Below, in pieces: positions 16,375 to 23,411 of a DNA stretch of 25,488 nucleotides. Source of the DNA: Anaerolineae bacterium (lineage in GTDB: Bacteria > Chloroflexota > Anaerolineae > JAFGEY01); contig JAFGIE010000009.1 in the NCBI GenBank assembly GCA_016929775.1, positions 1 through 25,488 on the forward strand, in the 5' to 3' direction. Position numbers and translations under genes: made by a program. Within the stretch, counting starts at the first letter, position 1. Every line of letters starts with the position of its first letter. The notes under the pieces were generated by a model. That model was not told the DNA's origin. It ran no database searches and saw only the letters and a program-made list of their open reading frames with translations.

Positions 16375-16508
16375 CGTTCTGGCTCCCTTCACCCCTCCGT
16401 TGTCGGGGCATGTGCGTCGCTATCTGGGCTACGCCCGGCCACTGGTCGCCCTTGAGGTCGGCATATCCAGGCACGGCGCGTCAGCCACAGCCGTGGCATT
16501 CCTAGTGT

Positions 16509-16537
16509 ACTCTACGGATGTGCAAATTGAGTGGAAA
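16509..16537 (-). promoter_or_regulatory. Weak candidate promoter of the HEAT-repeat gene
   Basis: Minus strand TTTCCA (16532-16537), a 17-base spacer and TAGAGT (16509-16514), four of six consensus bases in each. It is placed about 140 bp before the ATG. Confidence 0.25.
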
Positions 16538-16788
16538 GAGGGTGCAAAAGGGGTCGCAAATCGGCATGTGGCGTGGAAAAAACGTCATCCCTGCCGCCGC
16601 TCGCACCGCTCAGGCCCCTCTGATTCGCGCGGCGAGGCGTGCCACTCCTGTGTGCCGGAGGAGCGGGACCTGTCCCTGGCGCTCGGCGGCTGATCTGTCG
16701 TGGCGCAGGCTGCGGGCAGGCTGGGAGATGGACAAGCCTGTCTGTTGCCCCTGCCCGATGGGCAGAGGCGTAGATATGGCGTAGAAAG

Positions 16789-16841
16789 CTAGATGTGGCT
16801 TACCTAGATACAAAAAGAGATTATTGTCATGGTACATCTAG
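16789..16841. promoter_or_regulatory. CTAGAT motif cluster around the DUF89 promoter (candidate operator)
   Basis: CTAGATGT (16789-16796) and its exact reverse complement ACATCTAG (16834-16841) flank a further CTAGATAC near 16804. The right arm lies in the spacer between the -35 and -10 of the promoter at 16824-16852, where a bound regulator would block RNA polymerase. The arrangement is seen; the regulator is unknown. Confidence 0.4.
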
Positions 16842-16852
16842 TGTGGTATAAT
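16824..16852 (+). promoter_or_regulatory. Strong promoter of the DUF89/MBL gene pair
   Basis: TTGTCA (16824-16829), a 17-base spacer and a perfect TATAAT (16847-16852) preceded by TGTGG (extended -10). Predicted +1 is about 16859, with an 80-nt leader. Confidence 0.7.
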
Positions 16853-16939
16853 CGGTCTGTCGCGCGTCTCGCCGCCTCCTATGCCGCGAGGCGCCGCGTC
16901 AGTATTGACAAGGCGTGCTAGAGTGAGAGGATCGGAGCG

Positions 16940-17785
16940 ATGCGCACTTATCTGGACTGCTACCCCTGTTTTCTGCGCCAAGCGCTTGACGCAGCGCGCT
17001 GGGCGGGCGCGACCGAGTCCCAGCAGAGAGCGGTCGTCGAGGAGGCGCTGTGCGCGCTACGGGATGCGAGCCCAGAAGCCACGCCGCCCGAGATCGGCGC
17101 AGTGGTGCACAGCCTGGTGCGGCGGGTGTGTGGGCACGGTGATCCCTATCAGGCTGCCAAAGAAGCCAGTACACGCCAAGCCCTGGCGCTCTATCCTCGT
17201 CTTCGCGAGCGGGTGGCGCGCGCAGCGGACCCGTTCGACGTGGCTCTGCGCCTCAGCATCGCGGGCAACATCCTCGACCTAGCGCCGGGACATCAGTACG
17301 ACCTATGGTCTGTGATCGAGCGGGTCCTAGCCCAGAGTTTTGCGATCGATCATTCGGGGCGTCTGCGGACGGCGCTCCGGGGGGCCTCGCACGTCTTGTA
17401 CCTGGCTGACAATGCGGGCGAGGCAGTGTTTGACCGGCTGTTGATCGAGGTGCTAGATCGCCCGGTCGTGTACGCTGTCAAGGGGGGCGCGGTGCTCAAC
17501 GATGCTACCCGTGAAGATGCGTACGCAGCGGGGGTGCAACACGTAGCCGAGATCATCGACACTGGCTCTGACACACCTGGCACGATCCTGAGTCGTTGCT
17601 CTCGCGCGTTTCGCGAGATGTACGCTGCCGCCGATCTGATCATCGCCAAGGGCCAGGCCAACTATGAGACGCTCAGCGACGCCGGACCACGGGTGTACCT
17701 CTTGCTTCAGACCAAGTGCGCGGTGATCGCCCGCGACGTGGGCGTTCCTCTGGGGAGCATCGTCGTCGTACAGGGCACAGGGTGA
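16940..17785 (+). CDS. DUF89/ARMT1-like metal-dependent damage-control phosphatase
   Basis: This 281-aa protein has the marks of the prokaryotic DUF89 branch: an N-terminal CYPCFLRQA (Cys7, Cys10), the metal-binding LADNAGEAVFDRLL with Asp157, Asn158 and Glu161, then KGGAVLNDATREDA (Asn187, Asp188), and IIAKGQANYETLSD near the C-terminus. Characterised DUF89 proteins are metal-dependent phosphatases that remove damaged or surplus sugar phosphates and similar metabolites; its own substrate is not known. The length fits the compact archaeal/bacterial form. The ATG at 16940 has GGAG close upstream and a better GAGAGGA at 16923-16929. A strong promoter with a possible operator precedes it, and the MBL gene follows after 84 bp in the same direction. 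Confidence 0.85.
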   Translation: MRTYLDCYPCFLRQALDAARWAGATESQQRAVVEEALCALRDASPEATPPEIGAVVHSLVRRVCGHGDPYQAAKEASTRQALALYPRLRERVARAADPFDVALRLSIAGNILDLAPGHQYDLWSVIERVLAQSFAIDHSGRLRTALRGASHVLYLADNAGEAVFDRLLIEVLDRPVVYAVKGGAVLNDATREDAYAAGVQHVAEIIDTGSDTPGTILSRCSRAFREMYAAADLIIAKGQANYETLSDAGPRVYLLLQTKCAVIARDVGVPLGSIVVVQGTG

Positions 17786-17869
17786 CGGGTCTGCGTGGTC
17801 TATGGGCCGGGCGTTGCGCTACCCAGCAAGTTGAGCCTGGCGATCAGCCTAGTGATCGAGGGAGGAGCC

Positions 17870-18595
17870 TTGAGATTCACCATCGTCTATGACAACTATG
17901 AGTACGATCGGACGCTGCGCACGGCGTGGGGCTTTGCTTGCTGGATCGAGACGGGCACGTCAACCGTGCTCTTTGACACTGGAGGCGAGGGGGCTACGCT
18001 GCTGGGCAACCTGAGCAAGCTCGACCTCGACCCGCAGCGCATCGACGCGATCGTGCTCTCGCACATCCATGCCGACCACACGGGAGGATTGCCTGGTTTG
18101 CTCCAGGTGACCGATCGGCCGACGGTCTATGCCCCCGCCTCATTCCCCGCGTCGTTCAAGCGCGATGTACGTGCGCACACCGAACTGGTCGAGATCAGCG
18201 ACGGGCGGGAGATCTTCCCGGGTGTGTACACGAGCGGCCAACTTGGGACACGGATCGTCGAGCAGGCGCTGGGCGTCGAGACGCCTGAGGGGCTGGTCGT
18301 CCTGACTGGCTGCGCGCACCCCGGCATCGTGTCCATGGTACGCGCAGCCAAGGACGCCGCCGGGGCGCAAACGATCGCGCTCGTGATTGGCGGGTTCCAC
18401 CTGCGGGACCACGATCGCAGCCAAGTCGAGGCCATCACCCGGGAACTGCTCGAGCTGGGCGTGCAAGAACTGGCGGCTTGCCATTGTACCGGCGACCGTG
18501 CACGTGCGCTGTTCGCGGAACTGCTGGGCAAGCGATCGGCGATGGCGGGCTTGGGCTGGGCAGTGACGATCGACGCCGACGCCTCTGCTGGCTGA
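17870..18595 (+). CDS. MBL-fold metallohydrolase, MptA/Tm0207-like branch
   Basis: This 241-aa protein begins LRFTIVYDNYEYD and carries WGFACWIETGTSTVLFDTGG, followed by the metal motif HIHADHTGG at residues 65-73. VVLTGCAHPGI and IGGFHLRDHD supply later ligand residues, and AACHCTGD the final one. The sequence order fits MBL enzymes annotated as 7,8-dihydropterin-6-methyl-4-(beta-D-ribofuranosyl)aminobenzene-5'-phosphate synthase-like, a label used broadly; the real substrate is uncertain. I chose a TTG start at 17870 because GGGAGGAG (17860-17867) lies just upstream and the product starts where the family does. The in-frame GTG at 17795 would add 25 residues without a ribosome binding site. 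It is probably co-transcribed with the DUF89 gene. Confidence 0.8.
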   Translation: MRFTIVYDNYEYDRTLRTAWGFACWIETGTSTVLFDTGGEGATLLGNLSKLDLDPQRIDAIVLSHIHADHTGGLPGLLQVTDRPTVYAPASFPASFKRDVRAHTELVEISDGREIFPGVYTSGQLGTRIVEQALGVETPEGLVVLTGCAHPGIVSMVRAAKDAAGAQTIALVIGGFHLRDHDRSQVEAITRELLELGVQELAACHCTGDRARALFAELLGKRSAMAGLGWAVTIDADASAG

Positions 18596-18634
18596 CGCGC
18601 AGTCCTGACCGGCGGTTCGTATGCTGGCGCTGTT

Positions 18635-18656
18635 GACCTCGCCCAAGCGGCGAGTC
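18635..18656. terminator. Hairpin between convergent genes
   Basis: CTCGCC, the loop CAAGC and GGCGAG form a perfect 6-bp stem, with two further pairs past one bulge. It lies in the 90-bp gap between the MBL gene (+) and the propeller gene (-). There is no T-tract, so it is only a candidate. Confidence 0.35.
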
Positions 18657-18685
18657 CACGAGCGACAAGGTGGGCGCCAAAGGGG

Positions 18686-19702
18686 TCAGACTGGCAGCGT
18701 GAGGACCAGCACCCACATTGGCCGAGAGCCGATCGCGTACTCGCCCAGTGGGTCCAGCGTACCCCGCGGGCGCCGCACGCGGTACACGGTTAGCTTGCCC
18801 GAATCCAGTCCCGCCGCCAGGAGGAACTGGCCCGTCGGGTCCACGTTGAACGCGCGAGGCGTCGGTTGGCTGTGCTGCTGACCGGCGCCCGTCAGCTTTC
18901 CGGTGCTGCGGTCGATGCCAAAGCAGGCGATGCTGTCATGACCCCGATTGGCGACGTACAGGTGGTCGCCCTGCGGGGTGATGCGGATCTGGGCGCATGT
19001 ATTGGCGCCCGACCAGCCGGGCGGCAGGGTCGACTGGGATTGGAAGGGCGATAGGGTGCCGGAGTGTGTGTCGAGGCGGTAGGCGGTCACGCTGCTGCCC
19101 TGCTCGTTCGCCACGTAGACTATGTCTAGCAGCGGATGGAAGCAGTAGTGGCGTGGCCCGGTGCCGGCTGGCGGCGCGAACGCCGGTACGTCGTTCGCCT
19201 GTAGGTGGCCCGTCGCAGCGTCAAATCGGAACTGCATGATCGTATTGCTCGCGGCTACGTGCGGCACGAAGGCCCAGCGGTTCGACGGGTCCGTCTCGAG
19301 CGCGTGTGCGTGTGGGGCTGTGACGCGCCATTCTGCAGGGGGCAGTCGCACGGCGCCATCCGGGCCAAGCGGGTGCACTGCCACCGCACCTGCGCGATAG
19401 TAGGCGGAAAAGAGCCAGGCGCCCGTCCGGTCCGTTGCCAGGTAGCAGGGATCGGAGGCAAGATCGGTCACACCGATCGGCGTCAGGGCTCCGTCTGCAG
19501 GATCGATGTAAAGTGCGGCAACCTGGTTCGCGGCGCGCAGACCCACGTACAACGTGCGCTGTGCCGGGTCGACCGCCAGCGGGCTGGGCCCGCCTGGCAG
19601 GGCAGTGTCACGGACGTGGGCTAGAGCGCCGTCATCGGGCGCCAGCTCCCACTGCGCCACCCGGTCTTCGCCGGCGAGAGCGATGTAGGCATAGCTTGGC
19701 AT
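18686..19702 (-). CDS. Lactonase-family seven-bladed beta-propeller protein
   Basis: This 338-aa protein has the repeated blade pattern of the 6-phosphogluconolactonase (YbhE/Pgl) type: LYVGLRAANQVAALYID, then ACYLATD-like and GPRHYCFHP blades, IVYVANEQGSSVTAY, HLYVANRGHDSIACF and FNVDPTGQFLLAAG. The motif GPRHYCFHP corresponds to the GPRH signature of this family. Members hydrolyse sugar lactones in the cytosol, but some have other roles, so the substrate is unconfirmed. The ATG at 19702 has AGGGAG about 8 bases upstream; the open frame extends further as a shadow of the next gene. It lies 19 bp after the small membrane protein gene and is probably the last gene of the minus-strand operon. 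Pairing with an oxidoreductase three genes upstream would fit sugar oxidation then lactone hydrolysis, but this is inference. Confidence 0.85.
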   Translation of the reverse strand: MPSYAYIALAGEDRVAQWELAPDDGALAHVRDTALPGGPSPLAVDPAQRTLYVGLRAANQVAALYIDPADGALTPIGVTDLASDPCYLATDRTGAWLFSAYYRAGAVAVHPLGPDGAVRLPPAEWRVTAPHAHALETDPSNRWAFVPHVAASNTIMQFRFDAATGHLQANDVPAFAPPAGTGPRHYCFHPLLDIVYVANEQGSSVTAYRLDTHSGTLSPFQSQSTLPPGWSGANTCAQIRITPQGDHLYVANRGHDSIACFGIDRSTGKLTGAGQQHSQPTPRAFNVDPTGQFLLAAGLDSGKLTVYRVRRPRGTLDPLGEYAIGSRPMWVLVLTLPV

Positions 19703-19721
19703 TCCTACTCCCTGCCGTGCA

Positions 19722-20060
19722 TCACGGTCCCTCGATGCGCCTGTGTCCCATCCAGAAGCGCCGCCAGTCGCCCTTGCTGGTATAGAGGGCGACGAGCGTG
19801 TACAGACTGGCGGCAAAGAAGCCCAGGACCATGATGAACAGGACCCAGCCGACGCTCCGCCACGTGGAGCGCTCTCGGTAGACCACCCATCCGGAAAAGA
19901 GCGCAAAGCCCGCGTAGAGGTCGACCAGGGACACCAGGCCCCAAGGCATCGACAAAAGTACGCTTCCCTCCCCGGAAAAGTCACCGACCACAAAGCCGTA
20001 GATCAGGATGCCGGTCATCGCCAGCAGACAAAGCCAGGCCAAGATCTTGGCGCTTCGCAT
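19722..20060 (-). CDS. Small integral membrane protein, DUF1475-like
   Basis: This 112-aa protein has three likely transmembrane helices, at about residues 5-26, 36-60 and 70-93, the second containing the distinctive MPWGLVSLVDLYAGFALFSGW. That motif and length suit the bacterial DUF1475 family, which I recall only from general knowledge, so the family name is tentative; the function is unknown. The ATG at 20060 has an excellent GAGAGGAGGA ribosome binding site. It sits between the DegV gene (12-bp gap upstream) and the propeller gene (19-bp gap downstream), and this tight spacing supports co-transcription. Confidence 0.7.
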   Translation of the reverse strand: MRSAKILAWLCLLAMTGILIYGFVVGDFSGEGSVLLSMPWGLVSLVDLYAGFALFSGWVVYRERSTWRSVGWVLFIMVLGFFAASLYTLVALYTSKGDWRRFWMGHRRIEGP

Positions 20061-20072
20061 CGATCCTCCTCT

Positions 20073-20912
20073 CTAGCGTACGCGCGCGGAAACGCAGGCA
20101 AAGCCGACGGCACCCGGGCCGAGGTGCACGCCGAAGACGGGATTGAGGTCGACACAGATCAGCCCATCCCGAGGCAGGAGGTGAGCGGCGTGCTGCATCA
20201 GCTGCTCCGCCTGCCGCAGAGCGTGCGTGTGCACCAGGGCAACCCGCTCCAACGGCTGACGCTCCTGGAGGAGGCTGACCAGCCGGCGGTGAGCGCGCTC
20301 CGTCGTGCGGACCCGCATCCCGCTCGCCTCGCCCTGGTGCATGAGGAGCACCGGCTTGAGCTTGAGCCAACCGCCGAGTGCGGCGACAAGGGCGTTGACG
20401 CGCCCACTTCGGCGCAGGAATTCGAGCGTGTCCAGCGCGGCAAAGACGTGCGTGCGTGTGCCGTACTCGGCAACCCGCGCTAGAACCTCGTCCAGCGAGC
20501 AGCCCTCCGCCACGGCTTCAGCAGCAGCCCACACGAGAAAACCGACGCCTAGGGTCAGGGTCGCCGAGTCGAGCACCGTGACCGGAACCGGCGCCTCACG
20601 CGCGGCGAGACGCGCCACGTCCACGACCCCGCTCAGACTGGCGGCGATGTGAATCGATAGGATCGCTGTCGCGCCCTGCGCGGCGAGCCGCTCATAGACC
20701 TCGACGAAGTAGCTTGGCCCTGGCACGGCGGTCGTCGGGAGCGGGTTGCTGTTGGGCAGCCGCGCGTAGAACTCTTCTCGCGACAGGCCGATGCCGTCCA
20801 AGTAGCTCTGGTTGCCAAAGTGAATGTAGAGCGGGATCACGGTGATCCCGTACCGATCTACGATCTCCTGTGGCAGATCGCACGTGCTGTCGGTCACGAT
20901 GCGGATCGTCAT
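20073..20912 (-). CDS. DegV family fatty-acid-binding protein
   Basis: This 279-aa protein is the usual size for DegV and starts MTIRIVTDSTCDLP, the typical DegV opening. Later are PLPTTAVPGPSYF, ILSIHIAASLSGVVDVA, LDTLEFLRRSGRVNAL and the C-terminal HLGPGAVGFACV. DegV proteins bind one fatty acid in a hydrophobic pocket; homologues of FakB type present it to a kinase for lipid synthesis, but no fakA-like gene is in this window. The start at 20912 has AGGAG about 11 bases upstream, longer than ideal, while an out-of-frame ATG lies between. It follows the oxidoreductase gene by 88 bp and precedes the small membrane protein gene by 12 bp, so it is probably the second gene of the operon. Confidence 0.88.
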   Translation of the reverse strand: MTIRIVTDSTCDLPQEIVDRYGITVIPLYIHFGNQSYLDGIGLSREEFYARLPNSNPLPTTAVPGPSYFVEVYERLAAQGATAILSIHIAASLSGVVDVARLAAREAPVPVTVLDSATLTLGVGFLVWAAAEAVAEGCSLDEVLARVAEYGTRTHVFAALDTLEFLRRSGRVNALVAALGGWLKLKPVLLMHQGEASGMRVRTTERAHRRLVSLLQERQPLERVALVHTHALRQAEQLMQHAAHLLPRDGLICVDLNPVFGVHLGPGAVGFACVSARVR

Positions 20913-21000
20913 CGGGCGTCCATCTCCTGTTGACTGCTGACCCGGCAAGTGGGTCGTGTTCCGTGCCGCCCGCCGTGCAGAGCCTGGCGTCCGCGATCTC

Positions 21001-22086
21001 CTAGACAGACGTCCACTGCCCCGTCTGTGCGGATGCCAGCGCGGCATCGATCACCCGTTGCACCTTGAGCCCGTCGTGAAAGCTGGGCATCACTTGTCGC
21101 CCAGCGATAATGCCGTCGATGAACAGGCGGTCAGCCACGGACTGCTGGAGGAAGAGCTGGGCATACTGCGCCATCGCAGGCTGCGAGCGGTCGATCCCAG
21201 TCCACAGCTCGTCTGGGACGGCGAGCGCTTCAAAGGTCTGCTCGCCCCCTCGTGCGCCGCGCACTGGGCTCGCCTGCCACGGCCCATCTAGCTCCAGCGT
21301 GCCCGACGCGCCGTACAGACGCACGTGCTGCTCCTGTCCTCGCCCGCCAGTATGCGCCACGGAGCTGATCTCGATCAGGCCCTGGGCGCCGCCCGCGAAC
21401 TCGACGGCAAGAAACGCCGCGTCGTTGGCGGGGTCAAGCGGACCACCGCCCAGCCCTGGTCGCGTGACAAAGGTGGGTAGCCGCGCGCTGACGCGGACGA
21501 TGTCGCCGACGAGCCAGCGGGCGAGATCGACCATGTGCGAGCCGAGATCGCCCAAGGCACCTAGGCCACGCGTGCGGTCCCACTTCCAACAATAGGTCGC
21601 GGCGCGCCCGTACCCGGCTAGGTAGCTGAAGCGGCAGTGGAGCGGTCGCCCGACGTATCCGTCGTCGACAAGGCGCTTGAGATAGCGATAGGGTGGGGCC
21701 CAGCGGTTGGTGAAGCAGACCATGTGCACTACCCCGGCTTCTTCTGCAGCCACCAGCATCTCGTTGGCCCGTGCGGCGTCGAGCGCCATCGGCTTCTCGC
21801 ACAGCACGTGCAGCCCAGCGTCGAGCGCCGCCATGGTCATGGGGTAGTGCAGGTCGTCAGGTGTCGAGACGATGACGGCATCGAGGCCCCCGGTCGCGAT
21901 CATATCCCGGTAGTCGGCGAACACGAGCGGGATGCCATACTTGGCTGCCATCTCGTCGGCGCGTGCACGATTTCGCCCACACACTGCCGCCAACTCTGCG
22001 CCAGGATGGCTTGCGACGCGGGGGAGATGAGCCAGATCGGCGTACCAGCTGGTGCCGATCACGCCGACGCGCACTCTGGACCTCAT
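21001..22086 (-). CDS. Gfo/Idh/MocA family NAD(P)-dependent oxidoreductase
   Basis: This 361-aa enzyme begins with a Rossmann fold, RVGVIGTSWYADLAHLP, in which the nucleotide-binding loop is GTSWYAD rather than the usual GxGxxG-type sequence. The family signature EKPMALDAARANEM supplies the Lys thought to act with a later His (LGDLGSHMVDLARWLVGD). The C-terminal alpha/beta domain includes IEISSVAHTGG and LQVRLYGASGTLEL-like strands, then IIAGRQVMPSFHDG. Family members oxidise sugars, inositols or related diols; the substrate is not evident. The ATG at 22086 has AAGGAGG 6-7 bases upstream, the strongest ribosome binding site on this strand, so the extra 21 codons of open frame are not used. 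The promoter at 22149-22177 drives it and probably the three following genes. Confidence 0.9.
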   Translation of the reverse strand: MRSRVRVGVIGTSWYADLAHLPRVASHPGAELAAVCGRNRARADEMAAKYGIPLVFADYRDMIATGGLDAVIVSTPDDLHYPMTMAALDAGLHVLCEKPMALDAARANEMLVAAEEAGVVHMVCFTNRWAPPYRYLKRLVDDGYVGRPLHCRFSYLAGYGRAATYCWKWDRTRGLGALGDLGSHMVDLARWLVGDIVRVSARLPTFVTRPGLGGGPLDPANDAAFLAVEFAGGAQGLIEISSVAHTGGRGQEQHVRLYGASGTLELDGPWQASPVRGARGGEQTFEALAVPDELWTGIDRSQPAMAQYAQLFLQQSVADRLFIDGIIAGRQVMPSFHDGLKVQRVIDAALASAQTGQWTSV

Positions 22087-22148
22087 GTCGTCCTCCTTTC
22101 TGCCTGCGGAGCTGCGCCAAGGCCCGAACCGGGAGCTGACGATGCGCA

Positions 22149-22177
22149 ATCATACCACAGGCAGAGGGTAGACGCAA
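22149..22177 (-). promoter_or_regulatory. Promoter of the oxidoreductase-DegV-lactonase operon
   Basis: Minus strand TTGCGT (22172-22177), a 17-base spacer and TATGAT (22149-22154) preceded by TGTGG. The leader to the ATG at 22086 is about 55 nt. Confidence 0.55.
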
Positions 22178-22304
22178 CTGACGCTGCACTGCAGACCCAA
22201 CTCCTACGGAGACGTGCGGGCGCCCGGTTTGCCCAACGCCGGGCCCCGGACGGACTATCGCCGCGGCGTCACTGCGCTTGCACGCGACCAGCGCGAGCAA
22301 TGGC

Positions 22305-22333
22305 TTGCCGGGGGTTTCGTGTGCGGGTATAAT
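22305..22333 (+). promoter_or_regulatory. Promoter of the nuclease-like gene
   Basis: TTGCCG (22305-22310), a 17-base spacer and a perfect TATAAT (22328-22333). The predicted +1 near 22340 falls at an in-frame GTG (22341), so leaderless translation is possible, but a GTG at 22377 has a ribosome binding site. The in-frame ATG at 22278 is upstream of this promoter. Confidence 0.6.
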
Positions 22334-22376
22334 CGCCTGCGTGCTGCAGGCGCGGCTGACCAAGCGGGGACACAAA

Positions 22377-23411
22377 GTGAGCGACCAGATCCGTCCAACG
22401 TGTGTTCGCATCCCGTCCGCTTCCCTCGACGGGCCCACCGTACGTGAGGACCTGCCCTACCCGATCGTGCACTATCCACAGCGGGGGGTGTTCCTGGCTT
22501 TTGCCCCCGACGAGGGCACTCCACCCGCACTCTGTGCCTGCGCGCGCGCTGGGCTCGAGCACGCGGTCGAGCTTGCGCGCTCCCGCGGCGATCCCGCCGC
22601 GGACGGAAGTGCTCTCGACCTATCCCTCGTTCCCGAGAGCGTCGCGGCGCTGGTGCGCCTACGCCCAGAGTCACCCCTGGACGCGGTGCGATTCGTGCCC
22701 CGCCTGTGTCACAGGTGCAACATGGCAGTCCCTGCCCTGCGCTACTGCCACGAGCTCGAGGGGGGACGGTTCATCCAGACCTATGGCTGGTACGTGGCCC
22801 AGGCGTACCTGCGCTATGGGATAGCGCTCGACGTGTGCGCCTACTTGCCTGAGGTGTGTCCCACACAGCTCCGCACCTCTGTCGAAGCGGTGGCAACAGC
22901 AGCCAAGGCGCTCGACAACCTGGACTCGCAAGAGCCCGGAGATGCCGGAGGGGCAACGCGCATGCGGGATGCAGAACGCCAGTACGTGACGCGGCAGTAC
23001 CGGCGCGCCTGTGCTTCGCTCGACCGCACGATCGAGAGCATCGTGCGGCAGGAGTTCGGTTTCCAACCCGTCGGCGAGGGATGGGTGAGCGAGACGATGC
23101 TCTACCAGGTTGTGCGGCGCGTGTGCGCCGGTCACGAGGTCCTGCGCCGCGACCGACCAGCGTGGCTGGACGGACTCGAACTGGACGTGCACGTGCCCGA
23201 GCTCGGGCTGGCGTTCGAGTACCAGGGACAGCAGCACTACCATGCCGTGGCAGCGTGGGATGGGATAGAGGCGCTGGCGGCGCTGCAGGATCGCGATCGG
23301 CGAAAGGCCAGACTGTGTGCTGAACGCGGGGTGATGCTGATCGCCATCGACTATACCGAACCCCTCACCGAGGCCTACGTGCGGGAGCGCATCTCCCGTG
23401 CGGCGGGATAG
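22377..23411 (+). CDS. Uncharacterised protein with N-terminal CxC/CxxC zinc site and C-terminal PD-(D/E)XK/Vsr-like nuclease domain
   Basis: This 344-aa protein is not one I can name. The N-terminal part has LCACARAGLEHAV (CxC near 53-55) and LCHRCNMAVP (CxxC near 110-113), a likely split zinc site. Residues 268-287 read ELDVHVPELGLAFEYQGQQH, giving Glu268, Asp270, Glu281 and His287, followed by RDRRKARLC with Lys310 and MLIAIDYTEP. This order resembles the restriction-endonuclease-like fold of Vsr/EDxHD-type nucleases and related zinc-binding nuclease proteins; EYQ replaces the classical ExK. The start at GTG 22377 is chosen for GGGGA 6 bases upstream; the GTG at 22341 would give a leaderless product of 356 aa. 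It has its own promoter and no methyltransferase or other defence gene next to it in the window. Confidence 0.6.
   Translation: MSDQIRPTCVRIPSASLDGPTVREDLPYPIVHYPQRGVFLAFAPDEGTPPALCACARAGLEHAVELARSRGDPAADGSALDLSLVPESVAALVRLRPESPLDAVRFVPRLCHRCNMAVPALRYCHELEGGRFIQTYGWYVAQAYLRYGIALDVCAYLPEVCPTQLRTSVEAVATAAKALDNLDSQEPGDAGGATRMRDAERQYVTRQYRRACASLDRTIESIVRQEFGFQPVGEGWVSETMLYQVVRRVCAGHEVLRRDRPAWLDGLELDVHVPELGLAFEYQGQQHYHAVAAWDGIEALAALQDRDRRKARLCAERGVMLIAIDYTEPLTEAYVRERISRAAG

Larger units (their letters stand above)
16375..16939. other. 565-bp divergent intergenic control region
   Basis: No convincing protein gene is visible on either strand. The left part (16375-16540) holds a weak minus-strand promoter for the HEAT gene. 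The centre (16560-16740) is GC-rich with no recognisable content. A hairpin CTGCCC-GAT-GGGCAG lies at 16751-16765. The right part (16770-16860) is a clearly AT-rich island with repeated TAGAT motifs and the strong promoter of the DUF89 gene. Confidence 0.6.

Noticed and set aside
16518..16784. 88-codon plus-strand frame in the divergent region
   Set aside because: No ribosome binding site or recognisable motif, composition like random GC-rich sequence, and it lies upstream of the predicted promoter.
22278..22376. Upstream ATG (22278) as start of the nuclease-like gene
   Set aside because: It precedes the TATAAT box at 22328-22333, so the transcript would not contain it; the extra residues show no domain.
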